From: Holophagales bacterium
Lineage (GTDB): Bacteria; Acidobacteriota; Thermoanaerobaculia; UBA5066
Reading direction: 5' to 3'
NCBI GenBank assembly: GCA_016719485.1
Contig: JADJZB010000021.1
Location: 310,001-374,000 of the forward strand
Length of the DNA: 64,000 nt
A model generated the notes under the pieces. That model was not told where the DNA came from, made no database searches, and saw nothing but the letters and a program-made list of their open reading frames with translations. The position numbers and the translations under genes were made by a program. Of the stretch, positions 25,130 through 33,813 are shown piece by piece. Each line of letters starts with the position of its first letter. The first letter of the stretch is position 1.

Positions 25130-25792
25130 GTGAGCGGGCAGGCGACCGGGGCGAGCCCGAAACGAGTCCTGTCGAGACCCGGTGGCCGGGCGTCGGCGGT
25201 CCTCGTGTCGATCGCGATACTGGGAGCCGTCGCGCAGGGCGCGTGGCGCCTCGCGAAGGATCCGCTCCGCCCGGCCCGCTGGATCGGACTCTGGACGGCC
25301 GCTGCCAGGGCCCTGCCGGTGGAGGTTGCCTTCGCCGCCCACCTCGACCTGCCGGACGCGATGCCCCGTCCGGTCCTCGAAGCCGAAGGGGACCGGGAGT
25401 GGGAAGTCGCGCTCGACGGACGGAATCTGGCGAAGGGGTCCGGGAGCGGACCGCGCAGGTTCGAGCTCCCGGGGCCGATCCCACCGGGACGTCACCTGCT
25501 GGTCGCCGTCGTCCGGCACCCCACCGGCGTCGCTTCGATCCGCCTGCGGCTGCGCGACGCTTCCGGAAAAGGGAAGAGCGTCGTCACCGGCCGAGGCTGG
25601 GGGGCCGATGACGACGCTTCGAGGATCCGGGACCGGGGGCGAGAAGGAGCCCGTTACAGGGCGATGGTCTGGGGGAGGCCGCCGTTGTCTTCCTGGTCGG
25701 CGTCCTCGGTCACGAGTTCGTTGAGCTGGAACGGGGGCTCTTCCATCAACGTCGAGAGCTCACGAATACCCTCACGAGCAGAAGCGCAGTAG
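25130..25792 (+). CDS. Hypothetical membrane-anchored protein, possibly truncated
   Basis: An ORF of 220 codons from GTG 25130; an in-frame ATG at 25088 lies inside the inverted repeat. A basic N-terminus and one membrane helix (VLVSIAILGAVAQGAW) are followed by a beta-sandwich-like segment (LEAEGDREWEVALDGRNLA, PPGRHLLVAVVRHPTGVASIRLRLRDASGKG), resembling jelly-roll galactose-binding modules. From 25654 the frame runs antisense over the end of the next gene, and the last 45 residues look random and Ser-rich. The true protein may end early, or the gene may be the 5' remnant of a longer one. No function is assigned. Confidence 0.45.
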   Translation: MSGQATGASPKRVLSRPGGRASAVLVSIAILGAVAQGAWRLAKDPLRPARWIGLWTAAARALPVEVAFAAHLDLPDAMPRPVLEAEGDREWEVALDGRNLAKGSGSGPRRFELPGPIPPGRHLLVAVVRHPTGVASIRLRLRDASGKGKSVVTGRGWGADDDASRIRDRGREGARYRAMVWGRPPLSSWSASSVTSSLSWNGGSSINVESSRIPSRAEAQ

Positions 25793-26088
25793 GGATTCGA
25801 CTCGTCGTATCCCGCTGCGGCGATGACCTTTTCGTACGTCAGGATCGCTTTCGTCGGCTCCTCGAGGCCGCGGTGGAAGGTCTCGGCGACCGCCATCCGC
25901 GCGGCGAGGTCGTATGGGTTGAGCCTGAGGATCTTTGCGAGGAACACGAGGGCGTCGTTCCAGCGCTCCTCCCGCAGAGCCATCTCCGCCCGGCGGCGAT
26001 AAAGGGCGATCTCGTCGTCGAGGGTGACCTCGGCCTTCGTCCGAACCACAGCCGGGCGAAGTGACCTCAGAAGTCGCTGAAAGCTCAT
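25654..26088 (-). CDS. Small TPR-like protein
   Basis: A 144-residue soluble helical protein. The centre (EIALYRRRAEMALREERWNDALVFLAKILRLNPYDLAARMAVAETFHRGLEEPTKAILTYEKVI, cited in parts) reads as about two tetratricopeptide repeats: alternating amphipathic helices with Ala, Leu and Asn-Pro-Tyr turns. The C-terminus is acidic and ends GLPQTIAL. Such small repeat proteins usually mediate protein contacts; the partner is unknown. The ATG at 26088 has an AGG-type ribosome site and a plausible promoter 30-60 bp upstream. The 3' end overlaps the opposing ORF at 25130-25792 antisense. Confidence 0.72.
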   Translation of the reverse strand: MSFQRLLRSLRPAVVRTKAEVTLDDEIALYRRRAEMALREERWNDALVFLAKILRLNPYDLAARMAVAETFHRGLEEPTKAILTYEKVIAAAGYDESNPYCASAREGIRELSTLMEEPPFQLNELVTEDADQEDNGGLPQTIAL

Positions 26089-26118
26089 TGCCTTTACCTC
26101 GCGTGGGAGCGCAATGCA

Positions 26119-26147
26119 AAGGTAAGCCACACCGGGAGTGAAATCAA
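26119..26147 (-). promoter_or_regulatory. Probable promoter of the TPR-like gene
   Basis: On the minus strand TTGATT (26147-26142) is followed after 17 bp by TACCTT (26124-26119). Transcription would start about 25 bases before the ATG. The surrounding 250-bp gap up to 26341 is AT-richer than its neighbours (runs of T near 26163 and TATTTATAT near 26190) and carries no credible gene. Confidence 0.4.
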
Positions 26148-26341
26148 GAGGTCTTCCAGAATTTTTTAGGCGACAGGGGTAATCGGCCTTATTTATATCG
26201 GTATCGCGCCCATGACGACATGGTCGGCACGTCTCGCTTCGATGAGAACCGGGCGATCGCCGAATGGAATTCGGTCGAGAACAGGACAGTTCCCGGGCAG
26301 AGCTCCGCCCTTTCGGGTCGGACAGAGGGATGGGAAGAGCC

Positions 26342-27385
26342 CTATTTCCGTCGGTTCGCGGCGTATTCGGCCGCGAGCAGGAGGGCGTCCCGGGGGTCGC
26401 CCTCGGGGAGGGTGAGGGCGAGGTCCCGCGCGCGTCCGGCGTACTCCTCGACCATCCTGCGGGCCTTCTCGAGCGCTCCGAGACGATCGACGATCTCCAG
26501 GATCGCGGAGACGGGCACCGAGACGAAGCCCTTCTCCGACATGACCGTCTCGATCGCCGTCCGCTCCGGGACAGTGGCATCGGGGAGGCTCAAGATGAGC
26601 GGGAGCGTCAGCTTTCCCTCGCGCAGGTCGGAGAGGACCGGCTTGCCCAGGTCCTCCTCGGAGGCGGTGTAGTCGAGGAGGTCGTCCTGGAGCTGGAAGG
26701 CGGTCCCGAGGGCGAGGCCGAAAGCCCACAGGGTCTCGGCGCGCTCTTCGGCTCCCGGGACGAGAAAGGCCGGTATCCGGCACGCCGCGGCGAACAGGAG
26801 AGCCGTCTTCCGCCTCACCACCTCGAGGTAGTCGCCGATCGTGAGGTCGACCGACCCCCGCCGCTCGGCGCCGAGGATCTCTCCCTCGGTCATCGCGAGG
26901 GTGACGTCGGCCAGGAGATCGAGGACGCGGACGTCCCCCTCCTCGAGCGCGACCTTCATCCCCTTCATGTAGAGGTAGTCGCCGAAGAGAACGGTCAGCT
27001 CGTTGCCCCAGCGCCGGTTCACGCTGACGCGCCCGCGGCGGCTGTCGGCCCCGTCGATGATGTCGTCGTGGACGAGCGTCGCCGTGTGGATCAGCTCCAG
27101 GACGGCCGCGTACTTCACGTCGACGGAGCCCTCGTAGCCGAGGAGCCGCGAGGCCAGGAGGAGAAGGGCGGGGCGGATCCGCTTGCCGCCACCGTCGACG
27201 AGGTATTCGCCGATGAGGGAGATGGTCGGGACGTCGGAGCGGGTCCGGCGCTCGAGCTCGTCCTCGACGCCCCTCAGCTTCTCCTCGACGAGCGCGAGGG
27301 CGCGGACGAGACGCTGGCCGTTGGCCCTCTCCTCAACCGGGAGATTCGCGAGGAGAAGGCGGTCCGTGAGGGAGGTCGAGTTCAT
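26342..27385 (-). CDS. Polyprenyl (octaprenyl-type) diphosphate synthase
   Basis: A 347-residue trans-prenyltransferase. The first Asp-rich motif is VHDDIID (Asp107, 108, 111) and the second QLQDDLLD (231-238), with GGGKRIRPAL and GKLTLPLILSL also diagnostic. It elongates farnesyl diphosphate with isopentenyl diphosphate to long chains for quinone side tails. The small residues before the first motif (ELIHTATLVHDD) fit long-chain products, but chain length cannot be fixed from sequence. It sits 85 bp beyond yajQ on the same strand. That gap contains a GGGGCG/CGCCCC hairpin at 27454-27470 which may attenuate read-through. Confidence 0.93.
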   Translation of the reverse strand: MNSTSLTDRLLLANLPVEERANGQRLVRALALVEEKLRGVEDELERRTRSDVPTISLIGEYLVDGGGKRIRPALLLLASRLLGYEGSVDVKYAAVLELIHTATLVHDDIIDGADSRRGRVSVNRRWGNELTVLFGDYLYMKGMKVALEEGDVRVLDLLADVTLAMTEGEILGAERRGSVDLTIGDYLEVVRRKTALLFAAACRIPAFLVPGAEERAETLWAFGLALGTAFQLQDDLLDYTASEEDLGKPVLSDLREGKLTLPLILSLPDATVPERTAIETVMSEKGFVSVPVSAILEIVDRLGALEKARRMVEEYAGRARDLALTLPEGDPRDALLLAAEYAANRRK

Positions 27386-27470
27386 CCGTTTGCGGGGCGG
27401 ATCTTACCGTCCCTGCGTGCCTTACGCCCGGAGGGTCGCAGGAGATGCTCCCCGGGGCGCGAAACGCCCC

Positions 27471-27968
27471 TCAATTCCTGTAGTTCGAGAACTGCAGCGG
27501 AAGGCCGAAGTCCTTTTCCCTCAGCAGGGCGATGACGGACTGCAGGTCGTCCCGCTTCTTCCCGGAGACCCGCACCTGCTCTCCCTGGATCGCCGCCTGG
27601 ACCTTGAGCTTGGCGTCCTTGATCGCCCGGACGATCTCCTTGGCCTTCTCGGTCTCGATTCCCTGCTGGATCGTGACGACCTGCCGCGCCGTTCCCTTCG
27701 CCGCCGGCTCGGCCGTGCCGTAGACGAGGGACTTCAGGCTGACGCTTCTCTTGACGAGCTTTCCCTGGAGGACGTCGTTCACCGCCTTGAGGCCGAAGTC
27801 GTCGTTGGCCGTCAGGACGATCTGGAGCTCCTTCTCCTTGAGCTCGATTCCCGCGGCGGTCCCCTTCAGGTCGAAGCGCTGCGCCACTTCCTTCTGGGCC
27901 TGCGCGACGGCGTTGACGACCTCGGGCATGGCGACTTCGGACACGATGTCGAAGCTGGGATCGGCCAT
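27471..27968 (-). CDS. yajQ: YajQ-family nucleotide-binding protein
   Basis: A 165-residue cytoplasmic protein covering the full YajQ family: PSFDIVSEVAMPEVVNAVAQAQKEVAQRFDLKGT at the N-terminus, LTANDDFGLKAVNDVLQGKLVKRSV, KEIVRAIKDAKLKVQAAIQGEQVRVSGKKRDDLQSVIALLR and the closing LPLQFSNYRN (quoted in parts by family consensus). Members bind nucleotides, and one Xanthomonas homologue binds cyclic di-GMP and acts as a transcription co-factor. It lies 16 bp after lolA. A short hairpin immediately follows its stop codon. Confidence 0.94.
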   Translation of the reverse strand: MADPSFDIVSEVAMPEVVNAVAQAQKEVAQRFDLKGTAAGIELKEKELQIVLTANDDFGLKAVNDVLQGKLVKRSVSLKSLVYGTAEPAAKGTARQVVTIQQGIETEKAKEIVRAIKDAKLKVQAAIQGEQVRVSGKKRDDLQSVIALLREKDFGLPLQFSNYRN

Positions 27969-27984
27969 ATCTCTCCTCCGTCCC

Positions 27985-28641
27985 TCATTCTCCGACGACG
28001 CGGGTCCCCTTCGGGGGAACGAGTGCGAAGTCGGAGTGGGGGCGCTTTGCGCGCGGGGCCAGGTTCGTGAACGTGAACGTCGTCCGGTTCCCCTCGCCGT
28101 CGACGACGACGAGGCGCCGGACTTCGCCCGAAGGGGTTGCCAGGACGGCGACCGACGCGACGTCTCCCTCCGCGCGGGGTGTCAGGGTGAGGTCCACGAG
28201 GCCGTTCTCGGCGATTCTTGCCACGGCCGTGAATCGGTCGAGGACCTCGGTGGCGGGCTGGAGGAAGAGAAGCGGGAGGCGGGACTTCTCGGCGGCGGTG
28301 AGGGTCTTCAGCACGATCTGCTTGTCCGCCGCCACGTACTGCCGTGCCGCCTTGCCGTCGAACGTGTAGGCCTTCCCCTCCGGGCCGTCGTAGTCGAACC
28401 TCAGTGACGCCGGCGCCTGGATCGTCAGCGTGCCGGTCTCGGGGCTCGCGTCGGGAAAGCCGGACGGGGCGTAGCTCTGGACGAAGGTCATCGAGAACGC
28501 GGGCCTGGCCCTGTAGGTGTTCACGATGGCGCGCAGGAGCGCCGGGGCGTCGGGTGACTGGTCCCCGGTCAGGGGCGCCGCGGCGGAGAGCACGGCGGCG
28601 AGCGCCGCGGCCAGGTACGGAAGGGTGAAGGGCCTTCTCAT
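27985..28641 (-). CDS. lolA: Outer-membrane lipoprotein carrier LolA
   Basis: A 218-residue periplasmic protein with a signal peptide (LPYLAAALAAVLSAAAPL). The LolA fold is indicated by LLRAIVNTYRARPAFSMTFVQSY, TGTLTIQAPASLRFDYDGPEGKAYTFDGKAARQYVAADKQIVLKTL, LLFLQPATEVLDRF and the VPPKGTRVV ending. LolA carries lipoproteins from the inner-membrane LolCDE complex across the periplasm. The start at 28641 was chosen over an upstream in-frame ATG because it gives a normal n-region (MRRPFTLPYL). It lies about 30 bp downstream of purH. Confidence 0.88.
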   Translation of the reverse strand: MRRPFTLPYLAAALAAVLSAAAPLTGDQSPDAPALLRAIVNTYRARPAFSMTFVQSYAPSGFPDASPETGTLTIQAPASLRFDYDGPEGKAYTFDGKAARQYVAADKQIVLKTLTAAEKSRLPLLFLQPATEVLDRFTAVARIAENGLVDLTLTPRAEGDVASVAVLATPSGEVRRLVVVDGEGNRTTFTFTNLAPRAKRPHSDFALVPPKGTRVVGE

Positions 28642-28673
28642 GCTTTCGGGTAAGCGGGTTTCGTGCCGCCGCG

Positions 28674-30217
28674 TCAATGCCTGAAGTGACGCCGGCCGCT
28701 GAAGACGAGGGCCATTTCCCTCGCGTCGGCCGCGGCGATCACCTCGGCGTCCTTCACCGACCCGCCAGGCTCGACGCAGGCCGTGACACCGGCGTCGGCG
28801 AGGAGGAGAAGACCGTCGGGAAGGGGAAGAAGGCGTCGGAGGCGGCGCAGGCGCCCTTCGCCCGCTCGCCCGCCTTTCCGACGGCGTCGCCGGCCGCGTC
28901 GACGCGGCTCGTCCGGCCGCCGCCGATCCCGTAGGTCGCCTCTGCGCCGCCGATCACGATCGCGTTCGAGATGACGCCGGCGACAGCCCTTTCCAGGAAC
29001 CGGAGCGCGTGCCACTCCGCCTCGGTCGGGGTCCGCTTCGTCACGACCTTCCACGTGGCCTCGTCTCCGGGCAGGACGTCGGCCTCCTGGACGAGCAGCC
29101 CTCCGTCGATCCCGCGCAGCTCGCGCCGCGTGCGGGGAGCCGGATCCGGGGCGACGGAGAGGAGGCGCAGGTTCGGCTTCCTCGCGAAGACGGCGCGCGC
29201 ATCGTCTGTCACCCCTTCGCAGACGACGACCTCGAGGAACTTCGCCGTCATCGCCTCGGCCGCGGCGCGGTCGAGGACACCGGTGTACGCGAGGACGCCG
29301 CCGAAGCCCGAAACGGGGTCCGAAGCCCACGCCGCCTCGAACGCCGCCGCAGCCGTTTCGCTTCGCGCGATCCCGCACGGGATCCGGTGCTTGACGATCG
29401 TCAGGGCGCCGCGCGGCAGGAGGCGCGAGGTGAAGAGGGCGGAGTCGGCGTCGAGGAGGTTCGTGTACGAGAGCTCCTTGCCCTGGTGGAGGGCGAAGCT
29501 CGCGAGTGCCGAAGGAGGCGCGGCCGGGTCCCGGTAGAAGGCCCCCGCCTGGTGCGGGTTCTCGCCGTAGCGGAGCGTGCCGCCGAGCTCGAAGGCGAGC
29601 GGGAGGCGCTCGGGGAACGACGCGCCCTCCGTCCGGGCCGACAGCCACGTCGAGATCGCGGCGTCGTAAGCCGCCGTCCTGCGGAAGACCTTCGCCGCCA
29701 GGCGCTTTCTCGTGCCCAGGGTCGAGCCGCCGGCGTTGGCGTCGAGCTCGGCGGCGAACGCAGGGTAGTCGGACGGGTCGCAGAGGACGGCGACGTGGGC
29801 GTGGTTCTTGGCGGCCGCGCGAAGGAGAGAGGGGCCGCCGACGTCGATCTTCTCGATCCCCTGGGCGAAGGTCGTCGCGACGCTCGCCACCGTCTCCTCG
29901 AACGGGTACAGGTTCACGACGACGACGTCGATCGGGCCGATGCCGTTCTCGCCCGCCTGCTCGACGTGCCTCGGGACCGCCCGGTCGAAGAGGACGCCGC
30001 CGAACAGGGCCGGGTGGAGCGTCTTGACCCGCCCGTCGAAGACCTCGGGGAAGCCGGTCACGTCGGCGACCTGGGTCACCGCGAGGCCGGCGTCGGAAAG
30101 GTGCTTCCCGGTGCCGCCCGTCGAGACGAGCTCGAAACCGTGGCGGATGAGGGCGTTTGCGAGGTCGAGGAGGCCGCTGCGGTCGGAGACGGACAGGAGG
30201 GCGCGCTTCGTGCTCAT
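28674..30217 (-). pseudogene. purH: Bifunctional purine biosynthesis protein PurH, interrupted by a one-base frameshift
   Basis: PurH joins an IMP cyclohydrolase (MGS-like) N-terminus (RALLSVSDRSGLLDLANAL, STGGTGKHL, DGRVKTLHPALFGG) to an AICAR transformylase (GENPHQAGAFYRD, IVKHRIPCG with catalytic Lys-His). The frame is normal from the ATG at 30217 to GACAASDAFFPFP, then shifts. The expected C-terminus, from DGLLLLADAGVTACVEPGGS to the SGRRHFRH end at 28674, is intact in the next frame. Restoring one G in the GGG run at 28818-28820 (plus strand) repairs it. As read, the protein ends at 28754 with 19 wrong residues. It could be a real mutation, recoding or a homopolymer sequencing error; the perfect conservation beyond the slip favours error. 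Confidence 0.92.
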
Positions 30218-30828
30218 CGGACGGGGTACGGTCCTTTCGATTCGGGGCGCGTGGTGGCGACCGACGCGTCGCCGCCGGCGGTGTTCCAGATCCAGGCGAG
30301 GAGCCGTGCGGAGAGGGTCAGGCCGGAGTCGTACGCCTCGCGCGCCGAAGCGGCCGGGAGGCGCGCGCCGACGAGCGTCTCGGGAGCGTCGAACGGGCGC
30401 GGAGAGAAGCCGAGAAAGCTCGACCCGCTTCGGGCGAGGGCGAGGAGTGCCGTCTCGCTCGAAGCCGTGCCCGCCGGCGGATAGAGGAGCGAGGCCTCGG
30501 CCACGAGCCCTCCCGCCTCGTAGGCGACGTCCGCGAAGGGGCGGTGATCGCGTATGGCCTGCGCGATCCGGCGGGTGCCGGCGGCGAGCGCGGCCCGACG
30601 GGCGGCGGCGTCGCGGGTCGGAGAGGCCGCGAGGCCGGCCTTGACCCCCTCCATCAACCGCCCGGGGTTCTTCGCGAGCATCCGCTTGAAGTCGGGCGGG
30701 GCGGCCGCTGCGGCGTCCGCCGCCATCAGCCCGACGGCCGGAACGGGCCAGCGGACAGCCGCCGCGGGCAGGGCGTCGGCCGCGACGAGCAGGAGCGGAA
30801 AGAGGAGGGCGAGCGGTCGAACTCTCAT
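30214..30828 (-). CDS. Hypothetical secreted protein
   Basis: A 204-residue protein with a signal peptide (LALLFPLLLVAADALPAAA). The mature part is Ala-rich and helical (DFKRMLAKNPGRLMEGVKAGLAAS, AARRAALAAGTRRIAQAIRDHRPFADVAYEAGGLVAEASLLYPP in parts) with no cysteines, and I recognise no family. Its stop overlaps the purH start by four bases (ATGA), and it follows the large outer-membrane protein gene by 26 bp, so all three form one leftward unit. A periplasmic partner of the barrel protein is a guess from position only. Confidence 0.7.
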   Translation of the reverse strand: MRVRPLALLFPLLLVAADALPAAAVRWPVPAVGLMAADAAAAAPPDFKRMLAKNPGRLMEGVKAGLAASPTRDAAARRAALAAGTRRIAQAIRDHRPFADVAYEAGGLVAEASLLYPPAGTASSETALLALARSGSSFLGFSPRPFDAPETLVGARLPAASAREAYDSGLTLSARLLAWIWNTAGGDASVATTRPESKGPYPVR

Positions 30829-30854
30829 TCGCGGCCGGATTCTACGGTCCGTCG

Positions 30855-33806
30855 TCAGAAGCTCCTCAGGAAGACGAGGTAGAGGACGAAGCCCGTCTGA
30901 CCGCGGTTTCTCCCGACGACCGGGAGGCCCGCCTCGAGCTGGACGAGGGTCGACCAGGGGCCGGAGAACTGGCCCGAGACACCTGCCCCGCCGAAGTTCA
31001 CCCAGTCGTAGCCGGCGGCCGGGTCGTTCACGACGGCATGGTCGTAGAGCGCCTGCAGCCGGAAGAGCTTCCCGACGACGACGCCGTACGCGACCTTGGC
31101 CGTGACGGCCTCCTCGGCGCGCAGGCTTCCCGAGCGGAAGCCGCGGAGCGACGTGCCTCCGAAGTAGCCGAACTGGACCTTCGAGAAACGGTCGGCGTTC
31201 GACGTCCCCACGTAGGAGACGCTCGTGTCGATCCGCTGGAAGCGGGGGAGGTCGAACGTCTTCGCGAGGGCGAGCGAGAAGAGCTGGAACTGGTCCTTCC
31301 CCTCGTCCCACTCCGCATTCCCGGGGTAGCCCCACGGATCCCACCTCGACCGGAGGTTCAGCGAATACTTCCCGACGGCGTTCCACCCCCGCAGGTCCCA
31401 CGAGAGGCGTCCCTCGAGGCGCGTCACGAGGTGGTCGGAAGGGACGGCGAACGCCGGGTCGGTGTCGTCTCCTGACGCGTAGTCGCGCCATGTGCCGCCG
31501 AGCGTACCGGTCAGCTTCAGGTGGCGAGTGAGGGGGTAGCCGACGTTCAGGTTCGCGGCGAAGGACCGGGCCTTCACCGTCGTCTCCTCGATCTTCTCGC
31601 CGTCTTCCCAGAGGGTGTCGTCGCCCCGGATCAGGTTCGCGAAGGCGTCCACCCCGAGGTCGAGGTTCGTCCCGAAGAGGTTCGGGTCGTTGTACGAGCC
31701 GGCCATGATCGGACCGCCGAAGAAGCCTTGCACCTGCTTGCGCTTCTTCGCGAAGTCGAGGTCGATGTAGTAGAGGCCGAGAAGGGGCAGGGGGTAGTCG
31801 AACGAGTCGTCGTAGAAGACGCCGCCCAGGCCGAAGAGGCGCGAGGTCTTCTCGTCCTGGACGACGACGCGCTCGCCGTCCTTCTGCTTCTCGAGGTACC
31901 GAACGCCCTGGTCGGTGTCGCGGACCATGACCTGGTTGCCGGCGAGCGCCTCCGCGCGCCGACTCTCATAGTCGGAGGGGTCGAGGCGGACATCGATGAG
32001 GTCGGTCGTTCGCTCGAGCGTCGTCGTCCGCGAGAAGGTGCGCAGGATCGACTGCCCTCTCGTGGCGACCGGAAGGAGAAGGGGCGGGCCGCCGTCGGGA
32101 GCCGCCACCTCGGAGAAGTCGGTCGTCTCGTCGACCGACTGCACCTCGCCCGTGAGGTTCAGCTGCCTCGCGACGACGCGACGGAGCGAGAAGTCGGCCT
32201 TTCCGATGTAGACCTTGCCGGCGTAGATCGCCTTGGCCTTGAACCCCTCGCTCGGCTCGAAGCCCAGGATCCAGGTGGGGACGCCGTCTGCTTCCCCTTC
32301 GCCGTCCAGCTCGTAGCGGTAAGCCTCGTTGAACGTGAGATTGAGCGGGAGCTCGGAGACCTTCTCCGGCTGCAGGAGCGGCAGCTCGGGGGCCTTCTTT
32401 CCCTTCCACCGCACGCCGTTGAAGTAGGTCGTCTGCCACGACCAGTCGAAGCCCTTGCCCCGTTCATAGAAGAAAGGCCCCTCGAACGTCAGCTCGAAGG
32501 TCGTGGGGAAGCCCTCGAGCCGGAAGCGGTAGGAGGTGCGGTTCGTGGCCGAGAAGCGCGTCCAGCGGGCGTCGCGTCCGGCGCGCCAGGCCTGGTGCTT
32601 CGCGAGGATCTCCTCGACGGTGAGCCCGCGGACGGCGGTGACGTCGGTTGCAGCGCGCGTCGCCTCGGACGGCGCCTTCTCGCGTGCGGTCAGGACGATG
32701 GCGAGCGGCCCGTTCGCGGTCGTGAGCGAGAGGCGCGGCGTTCCGGACTTCGGGAGGTCGAAGCTGCGGGAGCGGCCGGTGGCGAGGTCGAAGACTTCGG
32801 CGGTCGTGTAGGAGGGGGAATCGAGCTCCAGGACGAGGGGCCCCCGGGCTTCCAGGCCCGCAGCATCCGCGCCCGTCACGAGGACGACGCCGCCGAGGTC
32901 GGTTCCCTTCGCGAACCGGAAGACGGACAGCGCCTTCCCCTCCGGCGTCCGGGCGGACCCGCTCCGGCCGTCGCGGTTCACGTCGCCCGCGAGGAGGGCC
33001 CCGAGGCGGTCCAGGAGGGGGACGCCCGCGGGATCGGCGAGCGGGGCGGCGACGACCGGGGCGTCGACCCCGGAGAAGCGCGCCGCCAGGTCGAGGAGCG
33101 CCCCGGCGCCGGCGACTGCCGGCGCAGTGACGAGGAGCGGCCGCGCGAACGAGAGGCCGTCCGCCGCCTCGCGGACGGCGGCGGGGGTCGTGGAGGCGTC
33201 GTCGAGGTCGAGACCGAGGAGGTCGACGAACGCGGCGGCCTCCTCGGAGAGAAGCTCTTTGGCCTCTGGCGGGAAGAGCCCGCCGCCCGCCGGCTGGTGG
33301 AAGAGGACGGCGATCCGGGAGGAAGGGCTTCGTGACCTCACGATTGCGGCCGCCTTCATCAGGAGGTAGCGGCGCGAGCGGATCTCCCCGGAAAGGTCGG
33401 GGAGGGAGAGGACGAAGAGATCAGCCCCCTGCGCCGCCCCGAGGAGCGGGCCGAGGCCCGGGACGAGCGAGTCGGCCGTGACGGCCTCGGCCTCGCGGGC
33501 GTTCTCGGGGACGGTCACTTCCGGCAGCTCCACGAGGAGGCCGGTCCTGCGCCCTGCCCCGCGAGTCTCCTCGAAAAGCCGGCGGACCTGGTCGGGTGTC
33601 CCGGCTGCACCGATCTCGGAAGCCCGAACTTCGACGAGGAGTCCGGGGGCGTTCACTGAGAGCGTGGACGGGGCAGAACCAGCGGCAGCCGGCGCGGTTC
33701 CGGCGGGCCGGGCGACGACCCACGGGGTCAGGTGGGGCCGCTCCGGAGTTGCTGCGAGGGCGGGGACGAGCGCTGACGTGAGCGCCAAAGAGAGAAGAGA
33801 CAACAT
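30855..33806 (-). CDS. Large outer-membrane beta-barrel protein with LolA-like segment
   Basis: A 983-residue protein with a signal peptide (LSLLSLALTSALVPALAA). Residues about 30-380 form a mixed alpha/beta region (GLLVEVRASEIGAAG, RLFEETRGAGRRTGLLVELP) that looks like a glycoside-hydrolase-type barrel without obvious catalytic residues. From about residue 400, LTVEEILAKHQAW then RFRLEGFPTTFELTFEGPFF resembles the lipoprotein-carrier (LolA/LolB) fold. The last 370 residues are a barrel with alternating strands (RSFAANLNVGYPLTRHLKLTGTLGG, GKYSLNLRSRW) and the terminal Phe signature LYLVFLRSF. It may move a hydrophobic cargo or be Omp85-like; function is unassigned. A GTG three bases upstream is the alternative start. 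Confidence 0.8.
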   Translation of the reverse strand: MLSLLSLALTSALVPALAATPERPHLTPWVVARPAGTAPAAAGSAPSTLSVNAPGLLVEVRASEIGAAGTPDQVRRLFEETRGAGRRTGLLVELPEVTVPENAREAEAVTADSLVPGLGPLLGAAQGADLFVLSLPDLSGEIRSRRYLLMKAAAIVRSRSPSSRIAVLFHQPAGGGLFPPEAKELLSEEAAAFVDLLGLDLDDASTTPAAVREAADGLSFARPLLVTAPAVAGAGALLDLAARFSGVDAPVVAAPLADPAGVPLLDRLGALLAGDVNRDGRSGSARTPEGKALSVFRFAKGTDLGGVVLVTGADAAGLEARGPLVLELDSPSYTTAEVFDLATGRSRSFDLPKSGTPRLSLTTANGPLAIVLTAREKAPSEATRAATDVTAVRGLTVEEILAKHQAWRAGRDARWTRFSATNRTSYRFRLEGFPTTFELTFEGPFFYERGKGFDWSWQTTYFNGVRWKGKKAPELPLLQPEKVSELPLNLTFNEAYRYELDGEGEADGVPTWILGFEPSEGFKAKAIYAGKVYIGKADFSLRRVVARQLNLTGEVQSVDETTDFSEVAAPDGGPPLLLPVATRGQSILRTFSRTTTLERTTDLIDVRLDPSDYESRRAEALAGNQVMVRDTDQGVRYLEKQKDGERVVVQDEKTSRLFGLGGVFYDDSFDYPLPLLGLYYIDLDFAKKRKQVQGFFGGPIMAGSYNDPNLFGTNLDLGVDAFANLIRGDDTLWEDGEKIEETTVKARSFAANLNVGYPLTRHLKLTGTLGGTWRDYASGDDTDPAFAVPSDHLVTRLEGRLSWDLRGWNAVGKYSLNLRSRWDPWGYPGNAEWDEGKDQFQLFSLALAKTFDLPRFQRIDTSVSYVGTSNADRFSKVQFGYFGGTSLRGFRSGSLRAEEAVTAKVAYGVVVGKLFRLQALYDHAVVNDPAAGYDWVNFGGAGVSGQFSGPWSTLVQLEAGLPVVGRNRGQTGFVLYLVFLRSF

Positions 33807-33813
33807 CACGAGG

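Noticed and set aside
29375..29400. PurH active-site motif reads HRIPCG instead of the common HxNPCG
   Set aside because: The catalytic Lys-His pair is kept and the Asn position varies even in well-studied PurH proteins (Ser in human), so this is not evidence of inactivity.
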